Below are positions 8,045-18,300 of a stretch of 56,906 nt of DNA, in pieces. A program made the translations under genes and the position numbers. Source of the DNA: Pedobacter hiemivivus (lineage in GTDB: Bacteria > Bacteroidota > Bacteroidia > Sphingobacteriales > Sphingobacteriaceae); the NCBI RefSeq assembly GCF_004331685.1, contig NZ_SJSM01000031.1, forward strand, positions 1 through 56,906. Reading direction: 5' to 3'. Under the pieces are notes generated by a model, which searched no databases, was not told the DNA's origin, and was given only the letters and a program-made list of their open reading frames with translations. Positions within the stretch are counted from its first letter, which is position 1. Every line of letters starts with the position of its first letter.

Positions 8045-9159
8045 ACTGCTTTCTCATAGATCCTATATTTTTTATAAGGATCACCTTTTATCGCCTTAAT
8101 CGCGTTATTTACCAAATCATTATGTTCCAATGTCCATCCTGCTTCGGCATATTTAAAGTTCTTTGCACGATAAGACTTAATGATATTACCATATAAACAG
8201 GCTTCAATACCCATTTTACGATAGCCATCAACCACACCTAAAAGTAATATCCTGATACCAGTAACATTCTTCTTTCCAAATAGCAATTTGAAAATTCCTG
8301 TAGGCAGTAACCGACCTTTTTTAATATTGATCTGAATCTGGTTCATATCAGGAATAGCAGCGCCAAAACCAACCAATTTACCATCCTGTTCGGCCACAAA
8401 ACAAAAATCAGGATCAAGAACCAATTTTAAATCTTTAGCCTGGTAATCAAACTCTTCATCATTTAATGGCACAAAACCTAAATTCTTATCCCATGCTTTA
8501 TTATAAACTTCGCGCAGGCTAGCTGCTTCCTGTTTAAAATTCTTCATGTTGATTTTTCTGATGGTGACATTACTTCGCTTTAAACGTTCTTCAAGGCTGT
8601 CCATCAATTTCACCGAACGGTCATCGTAGTTGTCGCCATTAAATTTCCAGGCAATTAAATCTACGTTCTTTTGCAAGCCCCACTGTTCCAGTAAAGGTGC
8701 GTAGTAAGGAGCATTGTAAGGCATCATTACAACTGGCGGGGAATCAAAACCTTCAATCAATAAACCACAAGATTCATTCGTAGAGAAGTTAACTGGACCA
8801 AGGATCTTGCCTGTTACGCTTTTATCTTTTACCCATTGCTGAGCTGTATCCAATAATAAATTAGCGGCTTCCTGATCGTTTATACAATCAAAAAAACCAA
8901 AAAAGCCATCACTGGTGTTGTTCAGTTTATTATAGTTATTGTTTAATATAGCTGCAATTCGACCAATCACCTGTTCCCCATCATAAAGCAAAAAACACTG
9001 CAGTGAAGAGTGTTTATGAAAAGGGTGGGTAGTTAAAAGATCTCGTTGGGCTATGAATAACTCAGGTACATAATTGGGATCTCCCTTGTATAAGTCGTGC
9101 GGAAAATCTATAAATGTTGCTAATTGTTTCTTGGTGCTAACGGCAACAATATTCTTCAT
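8041..9159 (-). CDS. bcerS: GNAT-type acyltransferase, probable bacterial ceramide synthase
   Basis: The 372-aa protein has a weak acetyltransferase-like fold in its C-terminal half (CFVAEQDGKLVGFGAAIPD, then GVVDGYRKMGIEACLYGN, near the acetyl-CoA-binding region) and an N-terminal segment FIDFPHDLYKGDPNYVPEL that is shared by long GNAT proteins of Bacteroidota. In Caulobacter the bacterial ceramide synthase, unrelated to the eukaryotic enzyme, belongs to this kind of GNAT-like family. The gene lies 70 bp after spt, separated by a hairpin, and overlaps the putative ceramide reductase. Ceramide synthase is thus my best reading; a different N-acyltransferase is possible. Confidence 0.7.
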   Translation of the reverse strand: MKNIVAVSTKKQLATFIDFPHDLYKGDPNYVPELFIAQRDLLTTHPFHKHSSLQCFLLYDGEQVIGRIAAILNNNYNKLNNTSDGFFGFFDCINDQEAANLLLDTAQQWVKDKSVTGKILGPVNFSTNESCGLLIEGFDSPPVVMMPYNAPYYAPLLEQWGLQKNVDLIAWKFNGDNYDDRSVKLMDSLEERLKRSNVTIRKINMKNFKQEAASLREVYNKAWDKNLGFVPLNDEEFDYQAKDLKLVLDPDFCFVAEQDGKLVGFGAAIPDMNQIQINIKKGRLLPTGIFKLLFGKKNVTGIRILLLGVVDGYRKMGIEACLYGNIIKSYRAKNFKYAEAGWTLEHNDLVNNAIKAIKGDPYKKYRIYEKAV

Positions 9160-9186
9160 TAGTTTATGTGGTTTGGTTTTAAAAAG

Positions 9187-9220
9187 TCAAAGGCTTAATC
9201 TGTTACAATTAAGCCTTTGA
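9187..9220 (-). terminator. Hairpin between spt and the acyltransferase gene
   Basis: Perfect 13-bp arms (9187-9199 and 9208-9220) enclose an 8-nt loop. On the minus strand the stem is followed by CTTTTT, so it looks like an intrinsic terminator or attenuator. It would lower the level of the two downstream sphingolipid genes relative to spt. Confidence 0.75.
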
Positions 9221-9229
9221 TAGGATGTT

Positions 9230-10435
9230 TTATATTGTTTCCTGGAATGATTTTACCTGGACTTCTTTTGCGGCAGCAGATAGCTTTTCAACGGCTTCTT
9301 CAATTTGCTCGAAAGTATGTGTTGCCATTAGAGAGAATCTAATTAGCGATGAATCAGATGGAACAGCAGGTGACACTACCGGGTTTACAAAAATTCCATT
9401 GTTACTTAGAATATTGGTAACCATAAAGGTTTTATCGTTATCTCTGATGTAAACCGGGATAATAGGGCTATCGGTATGTCCGATATCAAATCCAGCTTCA
9501 ACAAGCAATTTCTTAGCGTAATTTGTGTTTGCCCACAATTTATCAATACGCTCAGGCTCAGATTCAATAATATCTAGCGCAGCAATTACACTCGCTACAG
9601 CAGCAGGAGGCATACTTGCACTGAACATTAAAGATCGTGCTCTGTGTTTTACATATTCAATCGTTTCTTCTGTACCTGCAATAAATCCACCTAACGAAGC
9701 AAGTGACTTACTGAAAGTACCCATGATCAAGTCAACATCATCTGTTAAACCGAAATGAGAAGCTGTACCAGAACCATTAAAACCAATCACACCCAAACTA
9801 TGAGCATCATCCATCATAATGTTGGCACCAAATTCTTTAGCGATTTTCACAATCTCTGGTAAGTTTACCAAATCACCTTCCATACTGAAAATACCATCCG
9901 CTACAATCAGCTTCGCAGCATCTTCAGGTAACCTGCTCAATTTCTTGCGCAAGTCATCCATATCATTGTGGGCATATTTAATAGATCTTGAGAAAGACAA
10001 ACGACTGCCATCTATAATAGAAGCATGATCGTATTCGTCGAGTATTAAGTAGTCATTCCTGTCTAACAAACAAGAGATAACACCTAAGTTAACCTGAAAA
10101 CCTGTGCTGAATAATACAGCAGCTTCCTTACCTACATATGCAGCAAGTCTTTTTTCAAGCTCAATATGTATATCCAATGTTCCATTTAAAAATCTTGAAC
10201 CCGCACAGCCTGTCCCGTATTTATCGATGGCAGCTTTGGAAGCTTCCTTAATCTTAGGGTGATTAGTTAAACCCAGATAGGAGTTAGAGCCAAACATCAG
10301 CACCTTCTTCCCGTCTATTACGACTTCTGTGTCCTGGGCTGATTCAATTGCACGGAAATAAGGGTATAAACCTTTTTCCTTAATTGCCGTAGCGTCTTTA
10401 AAAGCTGCTATCCTATCGTGTAATTTTTTACGCAT
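9230..10435 (-). CDS. spt: Serine palmitoyltransferase
   Basis: The 401-aa PLP enzyme of the alpha-oxoamine synthase family condenses serine with an acyl-CoA to give 3-oxo-sphinganine, the first step of sphingolipid synthesis. The PLP lysine is K243 in TFSKSLASLGG; the DDAHS motif lies at 209-213 and the ring-stacking histidine at 137 in DHASI. The sequence is very close to what I know of Sphingobacterium SPT (for example KVLMFGSNSYLGL and GTGCAGSRFLNGTLDIH), which argues against glycine C-acetyltransferase (Kbl) or BioF. It is cytoplasmic or membrane-associated. It is followed by a hairpin and then the probable ceramide synthase and reductase. Confidence 0.93.
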   Translation of the reverse strand: MRKKLHDRIAAFKDATAIKEKGLYPYFRAIESAQDTEVVIDGKKVLMFGSNSYLGLTNHPKIKEASKAAIDKYGTGCAGSRFLNGTLDIHIELEKRLAAYVGKEAAVLFSTGFQVNLGVISCLLDRNDYLILDEYDHASIIDGSRLSFSRSIKYAHNDMDDLRKKLSRLPEDAAKLIVADGIFSMEGDLVNLPEIVKIAKEFGANIMMDDAHSLGVIGFNGSGTASHFGLTDDVDLIMGTFSKSLASLGGFIAGTEETIEYVKHRARSLMFSASMPPAAVASVIAALDIIESEPERIDKLWANTNYAKKLLVEAGFDIGHTDSPIIPVYIRDNDKTFMVTNILSNNGIFVNPVVSPAVPSDSSLIRFSLMATHTFEQIEEAVEKLSAAAKEVQVKSFQETI

Positions 10436-10835
10436 GCTGGTACTTGTATGTTTAGATCACAGAACTCTTTAGTTGATATTATATTTTCATATGAGGCATT
10501 ACTTGTTCTGTCTTTAGTAAAACCGCATCATTTTTTTTACTGACTAAATTAACAATTTTGTCAATTCGTAAAAGTCCCCAAAGCTAAGATCATAAACACA
10601 GAAAACAAAACTTGAAGTGAACCAAGTTTGAATATATTACTTTTTAATATAAAATTTACAATTTTCTTATAATTTATTCAAATTCGATCTATAATAACCT
10701 GTCAAAAATAAGAACTCTTTTGCAAAAATCAGACAAAGTGGGGTCAACTATTTTTAATAAATGCAGGAATGTGCAATTATCGACAACCAAATTAACTTTA
10801 TATTGTTTTCTTTTTTACATTAAAAATCAAGTCTT
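10436..10835. other. AT-rich divergent intergenic region
   Basis: This is 400 bp between spt (minus) and the dienelactone hydrolase gene (plus). It contains an AT-rich inverted repeat (10633-10639 and 10645-10651). I found no full TAnnTTTG box and no convincing small gene; both flanking promoters must lie here but I cannot place them. Confidence 0.5.
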
Positions 10836-11687
10836 ATGGATCAAAAAATTATTACGCTGTACGATGAGTACACACATAGCGGCATCAGCAGAAAGGATTT
10901 TATGAAAAAATTAGCCATCCTTACCGGGAGTACAGCCCTGGCTTTATCTGTTTTACCACTGCTGGAGAACAATTATGCGGCAGCGGCGACCATTAATGAT
11001 GACAATCTACATACAGAAAATATTACCTATAAAGGAGCCGATGGAGAGATGAAAGCTTTTCTGGCAAAGCCTAAGGATAAGCAAAAATTGGGTTGTGTAC
11101 TAGTTATCCATGAGAACAGAGGGTTAAATCCACATACCATTGATGTTACCAAGCGGGTAGCCGCCGAAGGATTCCTCGCCATAGGGGTAGACGCACTTTC
11201 GCCTTTTGGTGGAACACCCGCTGATGAAGACAAAGCACGTGACCTGATTGGTAAACTTGACCCAGAGAAAAACCTTCAGAATTACCTATTGGGACTAGAA
11301 TATTTGCGTAATAGGAAAGATGGAAATGGAAAAACGGGCTGCGTCGGTTTTTGTTGGGGTGGAGGTATGTCTAATAAATTAGCTGTTGCTGATCCAAGAT
11401 TACTCGCTGCTGTCGCTTATTATGGCGCACAGCCCAAAACTGAGGATGTGGCTAAAATAAAGGCAAGCATCATGCTACACTATGCAGGGCTAGATGAACG
11501 AATTAATGCAGGAATCCCAGCTTACGAAGCTGCATTAAAGAAAGATCATGTTGATTATAAGCTTTTTATGTATGAAGGCGTAAATCATGCTTTCAATAAT
11601 AACACCTCGCCAACCCGGTATAACGAGGCGGCAGCTACGCTGGCATGGCAAAGAACCATTTCACTCTTTAAGGCTAAACTTAGCTGA
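10836..11687 (+). CDS. Exported dienelactone hydrolase-family protein
   Basis: The 283-aa alpha/beta hydrolase has the DLH catalytic triad: Cys173 in GFCWGGG, Asp220 in YAGLDERI and His251 in GVNHAFNN. Glu93 in IHENRG matches the glutamate that holds the cysteine in DLH. The N-terminus (SRKDFMKKLAILTGS, residues 18-32, then a hydrophobic stretch to about 50) resembles a twin-arginine-type signal but with RK instead of RR. The substrate is unknown; homologues annotated this way rarely act on dienelactone. It is a single gene with its own 5' region. Confidence 0.88.
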   Translation: MDQKIITLYDEYTHSGISRKDFMKKLAILTGSTALALSVLPLLENNYAAAATINDDNLHTENITYKGADGEMKAFLAKPKDKQKLGCVLVIHENRGLNPHTIDVTKRVAAEGFLAIGVDALSPFGGTPADEDKARDLIGKLDPEKNLQNYLLGLEYLRNRKDGNGKTGCVGFCWGGGMSNKLAVADPRLLAAVAYYGAQPKTEDVAKIKASIMLHYAGLDERINAGIPAYEAALKKDHVDYKLFMYEGVNHAFNNNTSPTRYNEAAATLAWQRTISLFKAKLS

Positions 11688-11812
11688 TGTAAATAAAAAT
11701 CTTCGCTAAAATCAGATTTGCAAAACAATTTTAACTCGCACACGTTTATACGTTTGTCAGATAATTATACTTATAACTGACACTAAACATGAATTTTAAG
11801 CAAAAAAATGCT

Positions 11813-11820
11813 TACTTTTG
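11813..11820 (+). promoter_or_regulatory. Promoter -7 box for the RRM gene
   Basis: TACTTTTG fits the Bacteroidota -7 consensus TAnnTTTG and lies 19 bp before the ATG, giving a predicted leader of about 14 nt. No clear -33 TTG was seen. Confidence 0.55.
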
Positions 11821-11839
11821 TACAAATTTTTAAACATTA

Positions 11840-12151
11840 ATGAAGATATTTATTACAGGCCTTCCTTTAGAAGTAGGGGAAGATGAATTAACAGCCGTAT
11901 TTGGTGATTTCGGTCAAGTAAAATCACTTAGGATAATCAAAGATCGTGAGACTGGTCAAAGTCGTGGTTTTGGTTTTGTGGAAATGCCTGTTGAAGAAGA
12001 GGCAAAAGAAGCGATCAAACGTATGAACGGTGGTGATTACAATGGTAACCGTATTAAAGTTGCTGAAGCGCAAGAAAAACCAAACACAGGCGGTGGCGCA
12101 GGTGGTGGTGGTGGCTTTAGACGTAGCAACCGTACAGAAAAAAGCTACTAA
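11840..12151 (+). CDS. Small RRM RNA-binding protein
   Basis: The 103-aa protein is one RNA-recognition motif (about residues 1-78) and a short glycine-rich tail. RNP2 is at 2-8 (KIFITGL) and RNP1 at 42-49 (RGFGFVEM), with both aromatic RNA-stacking residues of RNP1 present. The tail (GGGAGGGGGF followed by RRSNRTEKSY) resembles those of cyanobacterial and Bacteroidota glycine-rich RRM proteins, which are often cold-induced RNA chaperones. It is transcribed alone: a promoter box lies just before it and a terminator just after. Confidence 0.93.
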   Translation: MKIFITGLPLEVGEDELTAVFGDFGQVKSLRIIKDRETGQSRGFGFVEMPVEEEAKEAIKRMNGGDYNGNRIKVAEAQEKPNTGGGAGGGGGFRRSNRTEKSY

Positions 12152-12191
12152 GCTTTTTCTTTCTACAGATTCTAGTATCAATCTATATAGG

Positions 12192-12228
12192 GCAGCAGTT
12201 ATGACTTATGTCGAAACTGCTGCTTTTT
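12192..12228 (+). terminator. Intrinsic terminator after the RRM gene
   Basis: Perfect 9-bp arms (12192-12200 and 12215-12223, GCAGCAGTT) are followed directly by TTTTT. Confidence 0.85.
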
Positions 12229-12265
12229 AGTATAGATGTCGTCTGGCTTAATTTAAAAAGGACAA

Positions 12266-12943
12266 ATGCTGAAGAAATACGCTACGTTTAATATCATATT
12301 TGGACTGATCTTTATCCTGCAACTGACCTTTGGCGGTAATCTAGCTTATTTTATAAAACCATGCATTGTGCTATCCCTGCTCATCATGCTATATGTGAGT
12401 ACGGGATTAAAAGGCCGTTTCCATAAACGCTTATTTACAGGATTGATCTTCGCTCTTGCTGGCGATGTATTACTAATGTACACAGCGAAAGGCGAATCCT
12501 ATTTCCTATTTGGTCTTGCTGCATTTCTGCTTGGCCATATCTTTTACATCAGCGCATTTTACCTTGATTTTAAATCAGCACCCGAATTAGACAAAAAGGG
12601 AGCAAGGATTGCTATTTTACTTTGTGCAATAGCTGCCATTGGCTATTATTTCTATTTACGGCCACACCTAGGGATCATGAAACTCCCAGTAATGATTTAT
12701 GTTTTTGTGATCAGTATGATGATGATGATGGCCTGTTTCCGCAACCTCCGAGTGAACAGCTCTAGCTTTAAACTGATCTTTTTTGGTGCATTAGTTTTCC
12801 TTTTATCTGATTCCATCCTGGCTTACAACAAATTTGTACAGCCTATTGATCATGCAGATGCCTGGATTATGGCAACCTACATGATTGCTCAGTACCTGAT
12901 TACCATTGGTGCTGTAGAACGAAAACTGATTCAGACCAACTAA
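12266..12943 (+). CDS. YhhN-family membrane protein
   Basis: The 225-aa protein has about seven to eight hydrophobic segments and the conserved YhhN/TMEM86 motifs: FALAGDVLLM (residues 67-76), FLLGHIFYISAF (around 92-103) and LVFLLSDSILAYNKF near the C-terminus. Eukaryotic relatives (TMEM86) are lysoplasmalogenases that hydrolyse the vinyl-ether bond of lysoplasmalogens; whether the bacterial protein does the same is unknown. The two aspartates in the GD and SD motifs are in the expected positions. It follows the RRM terminator and converges on pbpC, 2 bp apart. Confidence 0.88.
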   Translation: MLKKYATFNIIFGLIFILQLTFGGNLAYFIKPCIVLSLLIMLYVSTGLKGRFHKRLFTGLIFALAGDVLLMYTAKGESYFLFGLAAFLLGHIFYISAFYLDFKSAPELDKKGARIAILLCAIAAIGYYFYLRPHLGIMKLPVMIYVFVISMMMMMACFRNLRVNSSSFKLIFFGALVFLLSDSILAYNKFVQPIDHADAWIMATYMIAQYLITIGAVERKLIQTN

Positions 12944-12945
12944 TC

Positions 12946-15336
12946 TTATTTCTTTTCCTTGTCTAAAATTGTAAAGGTTTGTACCAGCCTTTCACCTTTG
13001 TTATCTACAAGTGTAAGCGTGTGCTTTCCCGGGCTTGGACTTACAGCCAGCTGATGATAATTTTTGGTAGTAGCAATATATTCACCATCAATATGCCAGT
13101 ATATCTTAGCATCCGAATTGCGATGCGTAGCATTTAAAACCACCTTTCCACGACTACCGTCAAACTCTACCGGCACATAAATGCTAGCATAGTCCTTTGG
13201 ATAAATCATATCCATAACGTAGTTGTTTCCAACATCACCGTAACCAGGCTTAAAAGGTGGAAGCAATTTATATTCGCTGTTTTTGATCTTATAATAATAT
13301 TCCATGGCGGGTGGCAATACAAACCATGATACATGTAACATATCTGCAGGAGATTCACATGCATCCGTAACACGGAAAGTACCCGTTTTATCTAAATGAA
13401 TCAATTTATGATAAGGACAGAGCACCGTTTTTTCACCAGCAGGTGATACAAGCTCTTCAATTACATCCTTACAATATTCACCAGCCTTATAACCACTTTG
13501 GCGGCAAACCCGCATTTTCTTAAGCTTAGTCTTAGGGGGGGTAAACCAATTCGCATTAGGTAGCAGCTTAAAAATATCAAACAACACCGGTGCAGCTACA
13601 TCAATACCTGTCAATCCAGGCCTGCCTTCACCATCAGCATTTCCCACCCAAACACAAACCACATAATCTGGATTTAGCCCTATTGCCCATGCGTCTCTAA
13701 AACCAAAGCTAGTTCCTGTTTTCCATGCTAACCTTTGAGAAGAAGAGAACTGTTCCCATAAACCTTCTTCACCTGGACGCATTAGCTCTTCCATTGCATT
13801 AAAGGTGTTCCATATTGAACCATGATCCAGCACCGAAGTTACTTGCGTCTCATAAGCTTCAAAATACGCTTTACGCGCTGCATTCTTACCTTTAATATAA
13901 CCAGGTGCATCGTAGTCACGGGGATTATACCTGCCTTTGTAATCATTAAAATGGTTTAAAGTTCGGGCCATGCCCATATAGGTCTTTGCCAGATCCCACA
14001 TCGTGACCTCACTACCACCAAGAATAAGCGACAGACCATAATGATCTGCAGGCTGATTAAGCGTACTGAAGCCGAGCTTTTTTAACTGGTCATAAAATCG
14101 CTGATACTTATAGTTTTGCAGCATTTTAACTGAAGGGATATTTAAGGAACGACTCAATGCTTTATCAGCAGGAATAGCCCCATCATAACCTAAATCGTAG
14201 TTCTGTGGAGAATAGCCACCTATTTGCGTTGGAATATCAGGTATCAGTGTCCGCGGTAATATAAATCCGTCATTCATCATGCTCGCATACAGCAGCGGCT
14301 TTAATGTGCTTCCTGGACTACGTGGCGCCCTGATCATGTCTACATGACTTTCCAGTTCTTTATTTTCAGGCTGATAAATATTACCTACATAACTCGCTAC
14401 CGTGCCATGCTTTACATCTAATACCAAAGCCGAAATATTATTGATATCGTTAGCCCGATAGCGGTTGTTATACCTTTTAAGTAAAGAATTAATCTCCAGT
14501 TGTAAATCATAGTTTAATGTCGAAGTAACTCTTGTACTCTTGTTTTTCAATGCAAGTCGCTCGGTTTTAAAGCGATTAAGCAGGTGAGGGGCAGTCTGAG
14601 GTAAAGCCTGAGGCTTTCCTGGAATAGGCTCTAGTTTGGATAGGTTGGCCGTAGTCTGATCAATAAATTTTAGCCCGGCTATTTTATCCAACAAGTCATT
14701 ACGCTTTTTAATCAGTTTAACGGAGTTTTTGCCCGGGTGTACTAGTGATGGGCTATTTGGCAATACTGCAAGCGTAGCCATTTCGCCCCAGGAGAGCGTT
14801 TCCGGACTACGGCCAAAATAACGCCATGAAGCAGCTTCAAGCCCGACTACATTGCTGCCAAAGGGCGCATTTGAGGCATACAGTTTTAGAATATCCTGTT
14901 TGGAATGGGTGATTTCTAACCTTAAGGCCAACAACACTTCTATTAGTTTTTGCACCACAGTTCTACTTTCTCTGCGAGACAGCCGGATCACTTGCATAGT
15001 TAATGTACTGCCACCGCTGACTACGCTCTTAGCCTTCATATTTTGCCTCATGGCTCTACTCATAGCCAGCAAATCCACTCCGGGATGCTGATAGAAGCGT
15101 TTATCTTCAAAAGCAACAATACACTGCGCAAACTTTTGGGGAACGGTATTTGCTTCAGGAAAACGCCATTGTCCATCTTTAGCTATTGATGCACTTAATA
15201 GTTCTCCATTGGATGCTTCAACTAAATAAGAAGTTGGGCTGATAAACAATTGAGAAGGCAGAGCAAGCCAAAACCACAAGAGCAGCAGTAGGCAAATGCC
15301 GTCGGAAATTAGGATTGCAGTATATTTCTTAGACAT
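12946..15336 (-). CDS. pbpC: Penicillin-binding protein 1C
   Basis: The 796-aa bifunctional murein synthase has an N-terminal membrane anchor (about 8-26), a glycosyltransferase domain with catalytic glutamate 77 in AFEDKRFYQHPG, and a transpeptidase domain with SxxK at 343-346 (STLK), SLN at 397-399 and KTG at 539-541. The C-terminal region from about 700 matches the extra beta domain typical of PbpC. It lies 37 bp downstream of the large alpha-2-macroglobulin gene, the same pairing as yfhM-pbpC in E. coli, where A2M is thought to trap proteases when the wall is breached and PBP1C to repair it. Confidence 0.95.
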   Translation of the reverse strand: MSKKYTAILISDGICLLLLLWFWLALPSQLFISPTSYLVEASNGELLSASIAKDGQWRFPEANTVPQKFAQCIVAFEDKRFYQHPGVDLLAMSRAMRQNMKAKSVVSGGSTLTMQVIRLSRRESRTVVQKLIEVLLALRLEITHSKQDILKLYASNAPFGSNVVGLEAASWRYFGRSPETLSWGEMATLAVLPNSPSLVHPGKNSVKLIKKRNDLLDKIAGLKFIDQTTANLSKLEPIPGKPQALPQTAPHLLNRFKTERLALKNKSTRVTSTLNYDLQLEINSLLKRYNNRYRANDINNISALVLDVKHGTVASYVGNIYQPENKELESHVDMIRAPRSPGSTLKPLLYASMMNDGFILPRTLIPDIPTQIGGYSPQNYDLGYDGAIPADKALSRSLNIPSVKMLQNYKYQRFYDQLKKLGFSTLNQPADHYGLSLILGGSEVTMWDLAKTYMGMARTLNHFNDYKGRYNPRDYDAPGYIKGKNAARKAYFEAYETQVTSVLDHGSIWNTFNAMEELMRPGEEGLWEQFSSSQRLAWKTGTSFGFRDAWAIGLNPDYVVCVWVGNADGEGRPGLTGIDVAAPVLFDIFKLLPNANWFTPPKTKLKKMRVCRQSGYKAGEYCKDVIEELVSPAGEKTVLCPYHKLIHLDKTGTFRVTDACESPADMLHVSWFVLPPAMEYYYKIKNSEYKLLPPFKPGYGDVGNNYVMDMIYPKDYASIYVPVEFDGSRGKVVLNATHRNSDAKIYWHIDGEYIATTKNYHQLAVSPSPGKHTLTLVDNKGERLVQTFTILDKEKK

Positions 15337-15360
15337 TCTTTTTTACTTTCCTGAAGCGGA

Positions 15361-15379
15361 CGTCATCCTGAATTTATTT
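15361..15379. repeat. Half copy of the REP-like repeat, overlapping a stop codon
   Basis: The 19 bases CGTCATCCTGAATTTATTT are identical to the left arm of the palindrome at 21482-21566. The opposite arm is missing. The stop codon of the alpha-2-macroglobulin gene (15374-15376) and its last codon lie inside this arm. Confidence 0.75.
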
Positions 15380-18300
15380 AATTACCTGCACCCATTTCCC
15401 ACCTTCAGTAGCACTAATGCTATTGTTGTACATAGCTTCGCATTGTACGGCCGATAAATAATACTTACCGATATACGAAGCATTTAACAACACCTTATAA
15501 GTCACTGACTCGTTCTCTCTTAAATTGAAATACGTAAACACACGGTCATCTCTGATGTCACGATAGGTGTAAGGCGAAGCCGCAAGGATACTTTCGTTAT
15601 CATTTACCCTGGTATTGATGATCTCCCAACCTGACGGGAAAATCTGTGTTAAAGCCATTTGCTCATAATAATCCATTTTTCCCGGATTCTTAACCACTAC
15701 CTCCGCATAAAAATCTGTTCCTTGTTTTAGTACAGCAGGATCAAGCGGTTTACCATTCAGCAATTTGTAGCTCACGCTCATATCCAAGATTTCAGGATTA
15801 TTAGGCAGGAAGTTATTTTGTCCCGCTGCCGGCTGTCCTTCCAAAATCAAGCGCACAAACAACACTCTATTGCCCGTATTGCTGATGGCAATGCCATTAC
15901 CCGCTTTAAAGCTTAGTGCAGTGCTATTCAGGAATTGATTAGAATTGACTTTACTGCTCTTGCCATCAATGGTATAGCTATACTGTAAATTATTCGAAGC
16001 TGTATTGGCACCACAGAATTTAGCGATAGCTAGCAAACTGTATGCTGTAGTTTGCGTGCTATACCAATCATCTTTACCCAATTTAATGGCTAAAGATTGA
16101 ATTAATTTAGCACCTTCAGCCTTACGACCAAGCAATGTAAGCGTCTCCAATATCATGGCTTCATCCCTAATATCAGAGCCATAAGTGCCCCCCAATTGGT
16201 TATAAGGTTTTACCTCAATAGGTAAATCTTTAATTAGGTTATTTGCGGCATCAGCTTGTCCAGCAAGTTTATATGCGGCAGCCAATCGCCACTTAGCACT
16301 TACAGATAGGTACTGAAAGCCTCTTAACCTGTTCATAGCAGCCATATCTGTTCTTTTGGCTAATGCAAGTACATACAAGCGATAAGATTGTGAAAGATCA
16401 CCACCATAAAAGTTATTGCTGTTTGGAGACCAGTTCGCAGCCTTAACCTTCAAATAACGGAGCAACTCATCCAACATCCCAACAGGCGTTGTATAACCTG
16501 CATTCTGCGCCTCAACAAGGAAATGCGCGGCATAATTGCTACCCCATTCATCCGAACTGCTTGCACCCGGCCAATAACCTAAACCACCGTCTGTAGTCTG
16601 GAAGCCACGTAACCTGTTAATTCCTGCTTTTAAATTTCGTTCCGTTTCCGCTTTTTGCCGTTCTGTTAAAGGGATCAACTTGTTTAAATATAACTGTGGG
16701 AAGATTCCTGATGTGGTTTGCTCCACACAACCATGTGGATATTGAACTAAATAGCTCAATCGTTTTTTAAGATTGATCGGTGGGATAGAAGAGACTTCTA
16801 CACTACCCGAATTGGTGCCTGCCATGCCTATAGGAAGATATTTAGTGCCCCAATTACGACCAGGCTCTATCACTGCAGATACTACATTGGTTACAAAAGG
16901 ATTTGGATTACGAATATCCAGTTCTACATCATAACTTGTTTTTTCTGCACCACTTTGGGCGATCAATTTTATTTTAGCAATGCCGGTCATCTCAGGAGCC
17001 TTAACTTCAAAGTAAGCCATTTGCTCTCCTGGCTGCTTAAAGTTCAACTGAACCGTCTTATTGCCCTGTACCTGTAAGTTTTGCAGTTGCAATTGTACAG
17101 TAACATTTTTCAAATTGTTTTCTGTAGCAAATACGGTCGCTGGTAATGTGAAACTCTCACCTGGACCAATTACTCTCGGCACAGTAGCCAATAACATCAG
17201 TGGTTTTTTAACTTGGACAGACTTCTCTACCGAACCATAAGCGCCATCCTGACCAGCTACTACCATTGCCCTTACTGCACCAATATATTGTGGTAACTTA
17301 AATTTATGTGTTTGCGAACTGCCTTTACTTAAAGCAAAAGGACCTAAATATTTCACAACAGGCACAAAACGATTGGCTTTGGCTGGGTTTAAATTCTTGT
17401 TTATGCTGCCGTCACCACCTATACTCAGGATACGCTCCAAATTACCACCCCACGCGCCCAACACGTAATCAAACAGATCCCAGGTTTTTACACCTAAACC
17501 TTCTCGAGCATAGAATACGGCATGAGGATCAGGAGTTTTAAATCTGGTTAAATCAAGTAAACCTTCATCTACAATAGCAATGGTATAAGTCATTGCTTTA
17601 CCATTCTGCTCAGAAACTGTAATACTGCTTTCCGTTTCTGGCTTCAACTTATCCGCCATTTTAATGATCGGTTTCAATATCGTCTGAGGATCTTCAACCA
17701 TTAAAGGAATCGCTCCATACATGCGGATAGGCAAATCATTTACCGTCTGTGCATGTGGCTGAAGTAAAGTTACATTGGCAAATACGTTTGGAGCCATTTC
17801 CTTTTCGGCCTTAAACTTAAACTGCGTTTGTCCTTTTTTGGTGTCCGTCCAGAACGTCTTTAGTACTTTACTACCATTTTCTATGGAGATTAAAGCCCTG
17901 CCACCTTCACCGGAAGGGATGGTTAACACTACTTCTTCACCAACCTGAAACTTAGTTTTATTGGCTGTAAACGAAAGCATTGAAGCCTCAGTAGGGTTGC
18001 TACCTTGCTCACGCTGTGCCCATCCTGGCCAGTCTATGTATACCGATTTACCGGTTACGTGACCACCATTTAAATCTCTTACCAAGATTAGGTAACGACC
18101 CCATTCTGGCTCATCTATTCTAAACTTCCAATTCCCCTTACCATTAGTTAGGGTTATATTTTCTTTTGTTACCAGCTTGTTATATGAGTTTTGGGTAAAA
18201 TTGGCAAAGGAGTTTTCGTTATCCTGTTCCCACCACCAGCGCCATTGTACTTTATAAAGCTCTACCTCAACATCTTTACTGCCCTGCAATAACTTACCAT

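Noticed and set aside
9230..10435. Reading this gene as glycine C-acetyltransferase or BioF
   Set aside because: The sequence matches Sphingobacterium-type serine palmitoyltransferase, and the neighbouring genes fit sphingolipid synthesis.
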